From an uncultured Rhizobiaceae group bacterium (GTDB taxonomy: Bacteria; Pseudomonadota; Alphaproteobacteria; Rhizobiales; Rhizobiaceae): a DNA stretch of 36,626 nt. The position numbers and the translations under genes were made by a program. The notes beneath the pieces were generated by a model. The model searched no databases. It was not told the origin of the DNA and worked only from the letters and a program-made list of their open reading frames with translations. The stretch is from NCBI GenBank assembly GCA_938044775.1, contig CALIOE010000130.1:1-36626 (forward strand). Direction: 5' to 3'. Shown here piece by piece: positions 1 to 9,870 of this stretch. Within the stretch, counting starts at the first letter, position 1. Each line of letters opens with the position of its first letter.

Positions 1-240
1 CTTAGACGTCGCGGTGCCGCTGCCGCTGCTCCCTATGTTTATGCGGGAGCAATAATTGCAAAGGCAGAGCTCTTTCGCGCAGTCCCAGAGGAAAAATTCT
101 CGCTCAACCTTTTGTTTGATCAGGCGCTCGCCCAAGGCCGCCTGTTTGGAATGGCAATGGATGGCCTTTGGCTCCATGTCGGAACGCCGCAAGCAATCGC
201 AGAGGCTGAATCGGCAATCCAAGTCTATCGCTCTTCATGA
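1..240 (+). CDS. Nucleotidyltransferase family protein, C-terminal part (MurU-like)
   Basis: This is the 3' end of a gene that begins before the window. Reading frame 1 is open from the first base to TGA at 238-240 and gives 79 residues. The sequence includes APYVYAGAIIAKAELF, then a run ending in DGLWLHVGTPQAIAEAE. That Gly-Thr-Pro near the C terminus, after a W-x-H-V segment, is typical of sugar-1-phosphate nucleotidyltransferases of the RfbA/MurU type. Upstream of addB in Hyphomicrobiales this position is usually held by a MurNAc-1-phosphate uridylyltransferase-like protein of peptidoglycan recycling. That specific substrate is inferred from position and not shown by the fragment. The stop overlaps the addB start (ATGA), so the two genes are probably translationally coupled. 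Confidence 0.75.
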   Translation, partial: LRRRGAAAAAPYVYAGAIIAKAELFRAVPEEKFSLNLLFDQALAQGRLFGMAMDGLWLHVGTPQAIAEAESAIQVYRSS

Positions 241-3200
241 CGATGGTCAGTCGAGAACCCCATGTTTTTTCGATTCCTCCGGCGGCCCCCTATCTGCCAA
301 CGCTGGTTAACGCGCTTTTTTCGGGCGACCTTATCGATGGTTTTTCGCCGGCAGCTGATCCGCTTGCTCTGGCGGATGTCACGATCTGGGTGCCGACCCG
401 ACGCGCTGCGCGGGCCCTGTCGAGCGAACTTGTTTCCCGGCTGACCGGACAAGCCGCTTTGTTGCCAACGATCCGGGCGCTTGGCGACGCGGAGGATGAC
501 ACGCTTCTGTTTGGCCAATCAGGCGATCCCCGTGACCTTGGCCTGACCGCCGTGATCGGTCCATTGGAGCGCCAGCTTGTTCTGGCCCGGATGATCGAAG
601 TTTGGGCCTCATCGCTCAATGACAGCCAACGCAGGATATATGAGGGAGCAGAGATCCTTGTACCGTCATCCCAGGTTGATGCTGTAAGGTTTGCGGCAGA
701 CCTCGCCCGACTTATGGACATGGTGGCAACCGAGGAGTGCGACTGGAATCTGCTCAACACTCTGGTGCCAGATACCTATGCCGATTGGTGGCAGCTGACC
801 TTACAATTTCTCGAGATTGCGATGTCGCGCTGGCCTGATCTTCTGGCCGAACGCGGGTTGCAAGATGCCGCTGTCTTGCGGGCAGAGACACTCCGACGCC
901 AGGCGAAATCATATGAAACAATCGGCAGCCGGGGACCGGTTATCGCGGCCGGGTCCACCGGTTCTATTCCGGCGACAGCCGATTTGCTCAAGACGATTGC
1001 CGCGATGAAGAATGGTGTAGTCGTGCTTCCGGCGCTTGATCGGGATGTTGACGGCGAAACATGGGATAAGGTCGACGTTCAACACAACGATCAAGATGAT
1101 GATGGAACTGCTCCCGGTCACCCGCAATATGGCCTGAAGAAACTGATCGACCACATTGGTGTTTCGCGCGGGAACGTCGTCCATATCGGTGGGCAACAAG
1201 ACCCTTCGACCGAACCAGCCCGCATGAGGGAGCATCTGATCAGCGAGGCTCTTCGCCCGTCTTTTTCGACCGGCCTGTGGCAGCAGCGTGTGTTTGATAC
1301 ATATTCTCCCGAACAACGCAGCAGTGCATTTTCCAACGTCTCTTTGATAGAGGCGTCAGGCGAGCGCGAGGAAGCTCTCTCAATCGCGCTTGCTCTGCGG
1401 GAAACACTGGAACATCCTGACAAGACGGCGGCCCTGGTCACACCTGACAGAAACCTCGCTCGCCGCGTGGCGTCGGAACTTCGCCGGTTTGGTCTTGAAG
1501 TGGACGATTCGGCTGGCCAGCCGTTGCGAAACCGACCCTCCGGCACCTTTGCCAGGCTCGTCACAGATGTTGTCTTTCGAGACGCAAGCGCCGTTTCGCT
1601 GGCCAGTCTGATAAAGCATCCCCTGGCCACATTTGGATCTTCTGTCGAGAGGGCACGAAACGCTTCGCGGCTTTTTGAGATTGCCGCTATGCGAGGTCAA
1701 GTTGTGCCGGTTTCTCCAGGGCACTGCGTTGAACGTCTGACCCATGTCCATGAGAATTCATCAGGAGAAACCCGGCGCCGGAATTCTGCCGTCAACCGGT
1801 TCAGCCGGGAAGACTGGCAAGACGCTTTCTGGCTCGCGGAAAAGCTCGATGCGATTTTCTCGGGTTCAAACCCTCGTGACGAAAACAGGGTTCCGCTTTC
1901 CGATCTGGCGCTTCGAAGCATCGTTGCTCTGGAGGCCTGCGGCATGGATGAGAACGGGCTCATGCTGCGGCTTTATGGTGAGGAGGATGGCAAGGCGCTT
2001 CACGGCTTTCTCGCCGACCTTGTCGAGCAGGGCGCAGGCCTAAGCGCCCGACCCGGCGAGTGGCCCGACATTTTTGATGCACTGCTGGGCGGAAGGGTCG
2101 TTCGGCCCCACGCCAGTGCGCATCCCAGACTTTCCATTCTGGGACCGCTTGAAGCCCGACTTCAGACCTTTGACCGGGTTGTTCTGGGTGGTCTCAATGA
2201 AGGCACATGGCCCGGGTCTTCGCGGAATGATCCTTTTTTGTCGCGGCCTATGAAATCGGTGCTTGGTCTTCCCTCACCCGAAAGGCGCACCGGTCTTGCC
2301 GCTCATGACTATCAGGTTTTGCTCGGCATGGAGGATGTGGTGCTGACCCGAGCCATGCGTGCTGACAACGCGCCCACGGTGGCATCACGCTGGGTTCAAC
2401 GCACTCTGATGGTGGGTGGGAAACAGGCTTCCATCGAGATTCGGGCGCGGGGTCAGAAATTTCCCGGGTGGGCGCAGCGGCTTGATGTCTCAGCCAGTTC
2501 ACAAAAGTCGATCGGGCGGCCCGAGCCCAGGCCTCCTGTCGGCGTTCGCCCGACCGGTCTCAGCATCACGGAAATTGAGACCTGGATCAACGACCCCTAC
2601 GCAATCTATGCCCGACACATACTCAAGCTGGACCCTCTTGAACCACTGGTGCGGGAGGCGGATGCGCGAGAACGTGGAATATTGTATCATGGAATCATCG
2701 AAGATTTCGTTCGCGCTGAGGCGCGTTCTGGCACTGCATGGGGCTTCGACCAGGCGGTCAAGCAGATATTGGCAATAGCGCAGCAACGATTTGCCGATGG
2801 TAAAATACCCTCCGAACTGGCGGCATTGTGGTGGCCGCGCTTTGAAACCATCGCAACGGCATTTGTCGATTGGCACGCCGGGCATTCGGCGTCCGTCAAT
2901 GAGGTCATGGTTGAAGAGCGGGGTCAGATCACCGTTGCGCAGACCGGATTCGTGCTACGGGGTCGAGCCGACCGCATTGATGTTCTTAAGCGAGGCGGTC
3001 TGTCACTCATCGATTACAAGACGGGAATGAAACCTGCAAAAGGGGATGTGCTGGAGCTCAGGGCACCGCAATTGCCGCTCACAGCAGCCATGTTACAGCG
3101 CGGTGCTTTCAGGGCAATTGAGCCAGCCTCGGTCAACGAGATGATGTATGTCCGGCTGATTGCGAAAAGCCAGCTTGTAGTGGACTTCATTGAGCCCAGG

Positions 3201-3398
3201 CAGATGTCGGTGTCCGAGCTTGGCAGTCGTGCATGGGCTCAATTGGAGGGGCTGATCCAGGCCTATCAAATGCAAGACACCCCGTACCGGTCGCAAGCCC
3301 GACCGATGCCGGAATCCGGTTGGGAGCGCGACTACGACCACCTTGCCCGGGTGCGTGAATGGTCGCTGGGTGATGAAGGTGCCGAGGTCGAAGGATGA
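237..3398 (+). CDS. addB: Double-strand break repair protein AddB (alphaproteobacterial type)
   Basis: AddB is the second subunit of the AddAB helicase-nuclease, which resects double-strand DNA ends for RecA loading. The product is 1053 residues, normal for the alphaproteobacterial family. A PD-(D/E)XK nuclease domain fills the C-terminal quarter: GRADRID near residues 908-914, then the catalytic IDYKTG at 925-930 (D926, K928), then a QLPL motif. No Walker A (GKT/GKS) is present near the N terminus, where a PPAAPYLPTL segment stands instead, so the helicase half looks structural only. No cysteines flank the nuclease domain, so the Fe-S cluster known from Bacillus AddB appears absent. The ATG at 237 overlaps the preceding stop; an in-frame ATG at 243 is an alternative start. 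The stop overlaps addA by ATGA. Confidence 0.95.
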   Translation: MTMVSREPHVFSIPPAAPYLPTLVNALFSGDLIDGFSPAADPLALADVTIWVPTRRAARALSSELVSRLTGQAALLPTIRALGDAEDDTLLFGQSGDPRDLGLTAVIGPLERQLVLARMIEVWASSLNDSQRRIYEGAEILVPSSQVDAVRFAADLARLMDMVATEECDWNLLNTLVPDTYADWWQLTLQFLEIAMSRWPDLLAERGLQDAAVLRAETLRRQAKSYETIGSRGPVIAAGSTGSIPATADLLKTIAAMKNGVVVLPALDRDVDGETWDKVDVQHNDQDDDGTAPGHPQYGLKKLIDHIGVSRGNVVHIGGQQDPSTEPARMREHLISEALRPSFSTGLWQQRVFDTYSPEQRSSAFSNVSLIEASGEREEALSIALALRETLEHPDKTAALVTPDRNLARRVASELRRFGLEVDDSAGQPLRNRPSGTFARLVTDVVFRDASAVSLASLIKHPLATFGSSVERARNASRLFEIAAMRGQVVPVSPGHCVERLTHVHENSSGETRRRNSAVNRFSREDWQDAFWLAEKLDAIFSGSNPRDENRVPLSDLALRSIVALEACGMDENGLMLRLYGEEDGKALHGFLADLVEQGAGLSARPGEWPDIFDALLGGRVVRPHASAHPRLSILGPLEARLQTFDRVVLGGLNEGTWPGSSRNDPFLSRPMKSVLGLPSPERRTGLAAHDYQVLLGMEDVVLTRAMRADNAPTVASRWVQRTLMVGGKQASIEIRARGQKFPGWAQRLDVSASSQKSIGRPEPRPPVGVRPTGLSITEIETWINDPYAIYARHILKLDPLEPLVREADARERGILYHGIIEDFVRAEARSGTAWGFDQAVKQILAIAQQRFADGKIPSELAALWWPRFETIATAFVDWHAGHSASVNEVMVEERGQITVAQTGFVLRGRADRIDVLKRGGLSLIDYKTGMKPAKGDVLELRAPQLPLTAAMLQRGAFRAIEPASVNEMMYVRLIAKSQLVVDFIEPRQMSVSELGSRAWAQLEGLIQAYQMQDTPYRSQARPMPESGWERDYDHLARVREWSLGDEGAEVEG

Positions 3399-6300
3399 GT
3401 GCCGGCGCCCCGGAAATCCTGGTTGACGATCACACCCGCAAACAGCAGGCCAGCGCGTCAGATCCAGGACAATCGGCATGGGTCTCAGCCAATGCCGGTT
3501 CCGGAAAGACTTTCGTTTTGTCGCGACGGGTTGTGCGCCTGTTGCTGGAGGGTTGCGATCCATCCCGTATTCTCTGCCTGACATTTACAAAAGCTGCGGC
3601 CGGAGAAATGTCCAACCGGGTGTTCAGAATTCTGGGTGAATGGGCCGTTCTCCCGGAAGACCAACTGAGTGAAGAATTGCAGGAGGTGGAGGGTCGTCCA
3701 CCAAACCGACAACAGATGCAGCGCGCGCGAACCTTGTTTGCCCGGGCGCTGGAAACACCAGGAGGCCTGAAAATTCAAACTGTGCACGCCTTCTGCGAAG
3801 CCCTGCTGCATCAGTTTCCGTTAGAGGCCAACATACCGGGAAATTTTGCGGTCATGGACGATGGCCAGCAGCGCAGCTTGATCAAGCAAGCTCGGCACGC
3901 CGTCATCGTTCAGGCTCACTCGGAAAGCGGAACGTTGCTTTCCGATGCCTTCCAGCGCGCTTTGGCCTTTGGCAGCGATGCTGCATTTGAAAAAGTAATG
4001 GCCGAAATTATCAGCCGCCGTGATGAACTGGCGCAATGGCTTGAAAAAGTTGGTGGAGCGAAACAGGCAACCGAACTTGCAAAGAACAGGTTCGGTTTCA
4101 CTGCGGATGTGACGATCGATGGGCTGGAACTTCTGGCGGTTTCTTCTGTCCCGTTGACGGACAGCTGGCTGGGCGAACTGATTGAGCTGTGTGAAGGCTC
4201 TGAAAAAGCCACCGATCACAAGCTTGCGGAGCGAGCGCGGCGGGCGCTCGAGGCCGTGTCTTCCCATGAAAAACTTGCAGCGTTGGAATCACTGTTTTTG
4301 ACGGACAAACGTGAGCCCCGCGCATTCAGTCGATTTGCCACTGCGGTTGTAAAGACGGCAATGCCTGATCTTGAGGATATTTTGACGGCCAGCGCTCGAG
4401 ATCTGACGGAAGCCCGGGACCGCATAAACCTCCTGCGACAGATCACCGAGACAGAACCCCTCTTGATCATCGCTCAGGAAATCATTCGCCACTACAATTC
4501 GGCAAAACGGCTACGAGGTCTGTTGGATTTTGATGATCTGGTGACAGCTACCGGCAATCTGTTGCACCGCTCCTCGGCCAGCCAGTGGGTACTTTACAAA
4601 CTCGATCTTGGCATCGACCACATCCTGCTGGACGAGGCCCAGGACACCAGCCCACGGCAATGGCAGATAATTGATGCCTTGGTGAAGGAGTTCTTCTCGG
4701 GGCAGGCTGTGCGCAACGTCGGGCGAACCATCTTTGCAGTGGGCGATGAAAAGCAGTCGATCTACTCTTTTCAGGGCGCCCGGCCTGAAAGTTTTTCGGC
4801 TCAGCGTAAGCTTTTCAGAAAGGCAGCGCATGGCGCGCAAAAGGGTTTTGAAGCAGCCAATCTCAACCTTTCTTTCCGTTCAACCCGCGATGTTCTCGGC
4901 GCGGTTGACGCGGTTTTTTCTCTTGCAGCCAATGGCGACGGTCTGACTGCGGATGAGGAATACAACACCCATGAGGCAGTGCGCCGCAACGACGCGGGTT
5001 ACGTGGAGATCTGGCCGCTCATACATCCCGATGAGGCTGATGAGCCCGAGTTCTGGCACAAGCCAGTGGATCCTGGAGCAGTCCGTCATCAGGCTGTCTT
5101 GCTGGCGAGCCGCATAGCTTCAAAGATTGACGGTTGGCTCACTTCCGGTGATCGGATTGAAGGCACAGGCAGGTCGGTTCGGCCCGGCGACATTCTTGTT
5201 CTGGTCCGATCGCGGGACCGGTTTGTGTCCGCCTTGAACAGGGAGTTGAAGGACCGGGGAATTCCCGTTGCCGGCGCCGACAGACTCGCCCTCGTCGATC
5301 ATATTGCCGTGCGTGATCTTATTGCACTCGGCAGGGTGGTGCTGACTCCGCAGGATGACCTCAACCTCGCCGCATTGCTCAAGAGTCCGCTCATCGGATT
5401 GGACGAAGATGCGCTCTTTTCGCTTGCTCATGACAGGCCTTCAAGTCTGTTCGAAGCGTTGAAGTCACGCAGCTCGGACCTTTTGTTCAAGCCGGCATAT
5501 GACAGGCTGCAAGGCTGGATGGCGCGTGCTGACATTGTGCCGGTTTATGAGTTTTATGCCGGTATTCTCGGGGCTGACGAGGGCCGGAAATCTTTCTATG
5601 GCCGACTGGGAGCGGAAGCTGAGGATGTCTTGGATGCATTCCTTGCCATGACGCTGTCGCACGAACAGACCGGTCTGCCGGGTTTGCTCGCCTTTATTGA
5701 GAACCTCGAAGCCGACGATCCGGAAATCAAGAGAGAGTTCGATCAGGCCTCCGGCGAAGTGCGGGTGATGACGGTGCATGCCGCCAAAGGACTGGAAGCA
5801 CCAATCGTGTTTGTCGTCGACAAGTGCAGCGCAGCATTTCAGTCACAACATGCACCGGCAATATTTCAGTGGGGAAGCGGCCATTTGCCAAAAGAGCACG
5901 GTTATCTCTGGGTGCCGTCCTCTGCTGACCACAGCTCTGTTACCTCCCCGGCACTGGCAAAAGAAAAAAGGCTTGCTGAGGAAGAGTACCGACGTCTGCT
6001 TTATGTGGCGATGACCCGGGCTGAGGACCGGTTGATCGTGTGCGGCTATGCCGGAAAGCCGCCTAAAAATGGCGAGCTCAAGCTGCCCAATCCTAATTGG
6101 CACACGATGATTGGCGATGCCCTCTTGCCAGATGCAGAAAAGACATTTGACGATGCCGGTGAGTTGCTGGCCTGGCGCTGGCGTGCCGACCGGGAGCGAT
6201 CGGCGAAACCTCCGGTAGATATCGAACCCGGTATGACGGAGGAATCATCTGCCCTGCCCGGCTGGGTCGGTCACCGACTGGCACCAGAAACAGTGCTGCC

Positions 6301-6952
6301 ACGGCCGCTGAATCCGTCAGGAACACAAGCCGTCATTGATGATAGCTTGCTGCGCGAAAAGACAGCGCCTTCGGTCCTCGAAACGGTCACAGCGGGGCAA
6401 AGTCTCGATGCTGGCGAAGCGGCTCGCAACCGAGGCACGGCCGTGCACCTTCTTCTGCAGCTCTTGCCAGATATGGATGATGCAGAGCGCTGGCGGCGGG
6501 CTGAGAACCATCTTGCGGCAGCGTTGCCCGACAGCACTGCAGATCAAAGACGAAGACTTGTCGCATCTGTGCGTGCGACTCTTGAAGCGCCCGAATTGCT
6601 GGAACTGTTCGATCCGGCCACCAGCCGCGCTGAAGTTTCAGTCATGGGGCAGCTGGATCTTGCTTCAGGGCCTCGTTCCGTATCCGGAACGATCGATCGG
6701 ATATCTGTTCGGGGTGACACAGTGACTTTGATCGACTTCAAGACCACACTCCGCCCACCGGTCGAAATTGAAGCGGTCCCACCTGATTATATCACCCAAA
6801 TGGCGCTCTACCGGGAACTGGTGGCGCGAATCTATCCCGCCCACGCCATAAAAACGGCCCTGGTTTGGACTCATGCCGCGGGCGGACCGCATTTCATGGA
6901 ATTGCCATCCCGGTTGCTGGAGCAAGCGTTAACAGAAATCGCAAATCTGTGA
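3395..6952 (+). CDS. addA: ATP-dependent helicase/nuclease subunit AddA
   Basis: AddA is the motor and second nuclease subunit of AddAB. The 1185-residue protein carries UvrD/Rep superfamily 1 helicase motifs in order. These are the Walker A ANAGSGKT at 32-39, motif Ia TFTKAAAGEM, Walker B LLDEAQD around D413-D417, GDEKQSIYSFQGA after it, motif V TVHAAKGLE at 793-801 and motif VI YVAMTRAED around 870-878. The C-terminal nuclease domain has GTIDRI followed by LIDFKTT with D1114 and K1116, and then the QMALYRELV segment. It overlaps addB by four bases (ATGA), consistent with a fixed subunit ratio. There is no intrinsic terminator after the stop. A separate promoter for trxA is likely in the 107-bp gap downstream. 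Confidence 0.97.
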   Translation: MSAGAPEILVDDHTRKQQASASDPGQSAWVSANAGSGKTFVLSRRVVRLLLEGCDPSRILCLTFTKAAAGEMSNRVFRILGEWAVLPEDQLSEELQEVEGRPPNRQQMQRARTLFARALETPGGLKIQTVHAFCEALLHQFPLEANIPGNFAVMDDGQQRSLIKQARHAVIVQAHSESGTLLSDAFQRALAFGSDAAFEKVMAEIISRRDELAQWLEKVGGAKQATELAKNRFGFTADVTIDGLELLAVSSVPLTDSWLGELIELCEGSEKATDHKLAERARRALEAVSSHEKLAALESLFLTDKREPRAFSRFATAVVKTAMPDLEDILTASARDLTEARDRINLLRQITETEPLLIIAQEIIRHYNSAKRLRGLLDFDDLVTATGNLLHRSSASQWVLYKLDLGIDHILLDEAQDTSPRQWQIIDALVKEFFSGQAVRNVGRTIFAVGDEKQSIYSFQGARPESFSAQRKLFRKAAHGAQKGFEAANLNLSFRSTRDVLGAVDAVFSLAANGDGLTADEEYNTHEAVRRNDAGYVEIWPLIHPDEADEPEFWHKPVDPGAVRHQAVLLASRIASKIDGWLTSGDRIEGTGRSVRPGDILVLVRSRDRFVSALNRELKDRGIPVAGADRLALVDHIAVRDLIALGRVVLTPQDDLNLAALLKSPLIGLDEDALFSLAHDRPSSLFEALKSRSSDLLFKPAYDRLQGWMARADIVPVYEFYAGILGADEGRKSFYGRLGAEAEDVLDAFLAMTLSHEQTGLPGLLAFIENLEADDPEIKREFDQASGEVRVMTVHAAKGLEAPIVFVVDKCSAAFQSQHAPAIFQWGSGHLPKEHGYLWVPSSADHSSVTSPALAKEKRLAEEEYRRLLYVAMTRAEDRLIVCGYAGKPPKNGELKLPNPNWHTMIGDALLPDAEKTFDDAGELLAWRWRADRERSAKPPVDIEPGMTEESSALPGWVGHRLAPETVLPRPLNPSGTQAVIDDSLLREKTAPSVLETVTAGQSLDAGEAARNRGTAVHLLLQLLPDMDDAERWRRAENHLAAALPDSTADQRRRLVASVRATLEAPELLELFDPATSRAEVSVMGQLDLASGPRSVSGTIDRISVRGDTVTLIDFKTTLRPPVEIEAVPPDYITQMALYRELVARIYPAHAIKTALVWTHAAGGPHFMELPSRLLEQALTEIANL

Positions 6953-6964
6953 GCATTCCATTCC

Positions 6965-6993
6965 TTGACCCTGGATTGGGTGATACCTAGGTT
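6965..6993 (+). promoter_or_regulatory. Possible sigma-70 promoter for trxA
   Basis: TTGACC (6965-6970) matches the -35 consensus at five of six positions. It is followed after exactly 17 bp by TAGGTT (6988-6993), a weak -10 with three matches. It lies in the gap between addA and trxA, about 66 bp before the trxA ATG. This is inferred from sequence only. The poor -10 keeps confidence low. Confidence 0.35.
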
Positions 6994-7059
6994 CTGGGCA
7001 ACGACGCATAAACCGATTCCCCGCAACCAACGCGCCCTTTGGCAGATCAGGAGCTAGAA

Positions 7060-7380
7060 ATGGCAACCGTAAATATCGACACGGCGAACTTTGAATCCGA
7101 CGTTCTCCAGTCCGAAACACCTGTTGTGGTGGATTTTTGGGCCGAATGGTGCGGACCGTGTAAAATGATTGCTCCCAGCCTGGAAGAAATATCTGAGGAA
7201 ATGGGTGACAAGGTGAAGATCGCCAAGGTGAATATGGATGAAAATCCGGACATTGCCGCCAAGTATGGCGTGCGATCGATCCCAACCCTGCTGATGTTCA
7301 AGGGTGGAGAGCCCACCGCAATTCAGGTGGGCGCAGCTCCAAAAAACAAGCTCTCCGACTGGATTTCCAGCGAAGTCTGA
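7060..7380 (+). CDS. trxA: Thioredoxin 1
   Basis: This is a small cytoplasmic dithiol reductant that keeps protein cysteines reduced and feeds electrons to enzymes such as ribonucleotide reductase. The 106-residue product has the classic redox site WCGPCK (C31 and C34), the preceding VVDFWAEW strand and the cis-proline loop SIPT (P75). The length is typical. I chose the ATG at 7060 because AGGAG at 7049-7053 sits six bases upstream. A TTG at 7039 would add seven residues but has no such site. In Hyphomicrobiales trxA commonly follows addA, and folC often comes next; here a strong terminator follows instead, so trxA is probably transcribed alone. Confidence 0.97.
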   Translation: MATVNIDTANFESDVLQSETPVVVDFWAEWCGPCKMIAPSLEEISEEMGDKVKIAKVNMDENPDIAAKYGVRSIPTLLMFKGGEPTAIQVGAAPKNKLSDWISSEV

Positions 7381-7408
7381 TTCCAGATAAAGCTGTTTGA
7401 CAATATTG

Positions 7409-7443
7409 ACACCCGGTGCCTGTTGCATCGGGTGTTTTCATTT
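7409..7443 (+). terminator. Rho-independent terminator after trxA
   Basis: Arms at 7409-7419 and 7425-7435 form an 11-bp stem with one G-T wobble and a five-base loop CTGTT. A short T run (7435-7438) and T-rich bases follow. It starts 29 bp after the trxA stop and is the clearest intrinsic terminator in the window. It isolates trxA from argB. Confidence 0.85.
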
Positions 7444-7494
7444 GCGCCCGAATTACGTTAGGCAGTGTTTCGATCATTTTCGCCCGTATTCATC

Positions 7495-8415
7495 ATGACC
7501 AAAGAAAATAAAAAATCCGCTGAACTGATCGTCGATGGCGATCTCCAGGCTCGCTTGCTGTCTGAAGCGTTGCCGTTCATGCAAACTTACGCGGGCAAGT
7601 CTGTTGTCATAAAATATGGCGGCCATGCCATGGGTGACAAGGAGCTCGGCAAGGCCTTTGCTCGCGATGTAGCACTGTTGCGTCAATCCGGCGTGGAGCC
7701 AATCGTTGTGCACGGGGGCGGCCCGCAGATTGGCGCGATGCTTTCCCGCATGGGCATTGAGAGTGAATTTCGCGGCGGCATGCGGGTAACCGACCGGCCA
7801 ACGGTAGAGATCGTTGAGATGGTGCTGGCCGGGTCCATCAACAAGCGGATTGTCGCCGACTTTAATGCTCAGGGTGCCAGGGCCATCGGATTGTGCGGCA
7901 AAGATGGCAACATGGTGAAGGCCACAAAAATGCGCCGCCGTCAGCGCGATCCGGACAGCAATATTGAGCAAATAATCGATCTCGGCTTCGTTGGAGAACC
8001 CAAGGAAGTGGATATTGAGGTTCTCGACATGGTTGTTGGATCCGGCCTCATTCCTATTATCGCGCCTGTAGCGTTTGGCGATGATGGTGAGACCTACAAT
8101 GTCAATGCCGACACATTTGCAGGCGCCGTTGCCGGTGCCATGGACGCGGAACGGCTGCTTTTTCTGACTGATGTACCTGGTGTGCTCGACAAGAAGGGCG
8201 AGCTGATCAAGCAACTCACGATCAAACAGGCGCGCGCGCTGATCAAGGATGAAACCATATCCGGAGGAATGATTCCCAAAGTGGAGACCTGCATCAAAGC
8301 TCTGGAAGGCGGGGTGGAAGGTGTGGTCATCGTCAATGGCAAGGCGCCACACGCTGTGCTGTTGGAGCTGTTCACGGAACATGGCGCGGGAACGCTGTTT
8401 GTCCATGATGAGTGA
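7495..8415 (+). CDS. argB: Acetylglutamate kinase
   Basis: ArgB phosphorylates N-acetyl-L-glutamate, the second step of arginine synthesis, in the cytoplasm. Visible family motifs are the phosphate-binding [21 protein letters not shown], the [11 protein letters not shown] nucleotide loop and [11 protein letters not shown] near the C terminus. About 35 residues precede the first strand, including [12 protein letters not shown]. This is the N-terminal helix found in arginine-inhibited hexameric kinases, so feedback inhibition by arginine is likely (inference). The ATG at 7495 gives 306 residues. A GTG at 7465 would add ten. Neither has a convincing Shine-Dalgarno site, so the start is uncertain. 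It overlaps the following HAD gene by eight bases, the argB-nucleotidase pair usual in Hyphomicrobiales. Confidence 0.96.
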   Translation: MTKENKKSAELIVDGDLQARLLSEALPFMQTYAGKSVVIKYGGHAMGDKELGKAFARDVALLRQSGVEPIVVHGGGPQIGAMLSRMGIESEFRGGMRVTDRPTVEIVEMVLAGSINKRIVADFNAQGARAIGLCGKDGNMVKATKMRRRQRDPDSNIEQIIDLGFVGEPKEVDIEVLDMVVGSGLIPIIAPVAFGDDGETYNVNADTFAGAVAGAMDAERLLFLTDVPGVLDKKGELIKQLTIKQARALIKDETISGGMIPKVETCIKALEGGVEGVVIVNGKAPHAVLLELFTEHGAGTLFVHDE

Positions 8416-9109
8416 CTTAAAGCAGGCATTCGATGGGATAACGGACTGGGTGTTCGATCTCGATAACACGCTGTATCCGCGCCATTGCGATTTGTTTGCT
8501 CAAATCGACTGGAAAATGACCGACTATGTGGCGGGCCTTCTGGACCTTCCCAAGGACGAGGCGCGCAAGCTGCAAAAGGAAATGTACCGCGAATACGGTA
8601 CGACCTTACGCGGCCTGATGGTGCGCTACGACATCGATCCGCACGACTTTCTGGACAAGGTGCATGACATTGACTACGCGCCGGTGGAGCCAAACCCGGA
8701 ACTGGGCGAGTTGATCGCTTCGCTTCCCGGTCGAAAGCACATCTTTACCAATGGCGATGTGCCACATGCGCGCCGTACAACAGACAGGTTGGGCATCAGT
8801 CAGCATTTTGACGGAGTGTTTGACATTGTCGCTTCAGACCTGGTGCCTAAACCCGCTGAAGCACCTTATCGAAAGTTCATCCTGGACCATGAGGTCAACC
8901 CAACGTCAGCCGCCATGTTTGAAGACATGCCACGCAATCTGGATGTGCCAAAGGCCCTGGGTATGGGAACAGTTCTGGTGACCCCGGCTCACGGATCAGG
9001 CTTCAATGCCGAAGCCTGGGAGCATGAGGTGACAACCGATGCATCCATCGACTTTGCGACCGATCATCTCGACGGGTTTTTGGCCGACGTGCTCGAAGCG
9101 CTTCAGTAA
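8408..9109 (+). CDS. HAD-family hydrolase, pyrimidine 5'-nucleotidase type
   Basis: This haloacid dehalogenase-superfamily phosphatase resembles the pyrimidine 5'-nucleotidase (yeast SDT1-like) subfamily, which dephosphorylates UMP or CMP. The 233-residue product shows the four HAD motifs. Motif I is [10 protein letters not shown] with nucleophile D17 and D19, motif II is FTNGD, motif III is the lysine in PKPAEAPY and motif IV is [17 protein letters not shown]. The start lies inside the end of argB (ATG at 8405 or 8408), suggesting coupled translation. In rhizobia dapD often follows this gene; here the next gene is deoC on the opposite strand, and the stops of the two genes overlap by seven bases. 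The exact substrate is not shown by the sequence. Confidence 0.88.
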   Translation: MSDLKQAFDGITDWVFDLDNTLYPRHCDLFAQIDWKMTDYVAGLLDLPKDEARKLQKEMYREYGTTLRGLMVRYDIDPHDFLDKVHDIDYAPVEPNPELGELIASLPGRKHIFTNGDVPHARRTTDRLGISQHFDGVFDIVASDLVPKPAEAPYRKFILDHEVNPTSAAMFEDMPRNLDVPKALGMGTVLVTPAHGSGFNAEAWEHEVTTDASIDFATDHLDGFLADVLEALQ

Positions 9110-9870
9110 CCCTCAACTGATGCTTCCTCGCGACCGTCAAGTGTCGCCAGAAGATTGTCGAGAACACTCGATGCGCCAAAACGGAAGGTTTCGCTGGTTG
9201 CCCATTGCGGGCCCATAATGCGGTCGGCGATCGCAAGATAAGCAGCGCAATCGTCGACCGACTTGATTCCGCCAGCCGGTTTGAATCCCACATCCTTGCC
9301 ACTGTCAGCAATTGCCTGGATCATTATCTCGGCGGTTTCCAGTGTGGCATTGACAGGCACTTTACCAGTTGACGTCTTGATGAAGTCTGCCCCTGCATCG
9401 ATTGCCATTCGACTCGCACTCTCGATGAGTTCCGGAGCCTCCAGCTCGCCGCTCTCAATGATTACTTTCAACAACGCTTTCTTATCACAGGTGGACTGCA
9501 CCGCCTCAATCATCTCTCGAGCTGAGGTCGCGTCACCATCGGCAAAGGCCCGGTAAGGCATAACAAGATCAATTTCTTCGGCGCCGTCGGCAATCGCGGC
9601 AGCAGTTTCTGCAACGGTCATGTCGACGCTTTGATTGCCGCCTGGGAAATTCACCACAGTCGCGATGGGAATGCCCGTACCAATCAATTGCTGATGCGCA
9701 TGGGATACATAGCGCGGCCAGATGCAGATTGCTCCTGTTGGCCCGAACGGGGTTTGCGCACGGCGGCACAGGTTGTCGATTGCTTTATGGTCGCAGGCGT
9801 CGCTCAGGTCTGTGAGATCGACCAGAGCCAGGGCACGCTGGGCCGTCTGCTTGCGTTTTTCAGGCGTCAT
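9103..9870 (-). CDS. deoC: Deoxyribose-phosphate aldolase
   Basis: DeoC splits 2-deoxyribose-5-phosphate into glyceraldehyde-3-phosphate and acetaldehyde, the last step of deoxynucleoside catabolism. The product has 255 residues and matches the E. coli-like class. The Schiff-base lysine is K165 in FIKTSTGK, the second active lysine is K197 in GFKPAGGIKS and the conserved acid is D101 in EEIDLVMPYRAF. I chose the ATG at 9870 because an AGAGG site lies just upstream and the ATG overlaps the punA stop (ATGA). A longer reading has no support. It is the last gene of the salvage operon, and its 3' end overlaps the convergent HAD gene. Confidence 0.96.
   Translation of the reverse strand: MTPEKRKQTAQRALALVDLTDLSDACDHKAIDNLCRRAQTPFGPTGAICIWPRYVSHAHQQLIGTGIPIATVVNFPGGNQSVDMTVAETAAAIADGAEEIDLVMPYRAFADGDATSAREMIEAVQSTCDKKALLKVIIESGELEAPELIESASRMAIDAGADFIKTSTGKVPVNATLETAEIMIQAIADSGKDVGFKPAGGIKSVDDCAAYLAIADRIMGPQWATSETFRFGASSVLDNLLATLDGREEASVEGY

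Noticed and set aside
225..518. Minus-strand open frame opposite addB
   Set aside because: Shadow of a high-GC coding frame; no ribosome-binding site, no family resemblance and complete overlap with addB.
7397..7411. Two tandem perfect TTGACA hexamers (7397-7402 and 7406-7411) before argB
   Set aside because: No -10-like hexamer lies 16-18 bp downstream of either, and the second runs into the trxA terminator stem. They look fortuitous.
7474..8469. 331-codon open frame antisense to argB
   Set aside because: Long, but entirely opposite a clear acetylglutamate kinase; its composition reflects complementary codons and no domain is recognisable.
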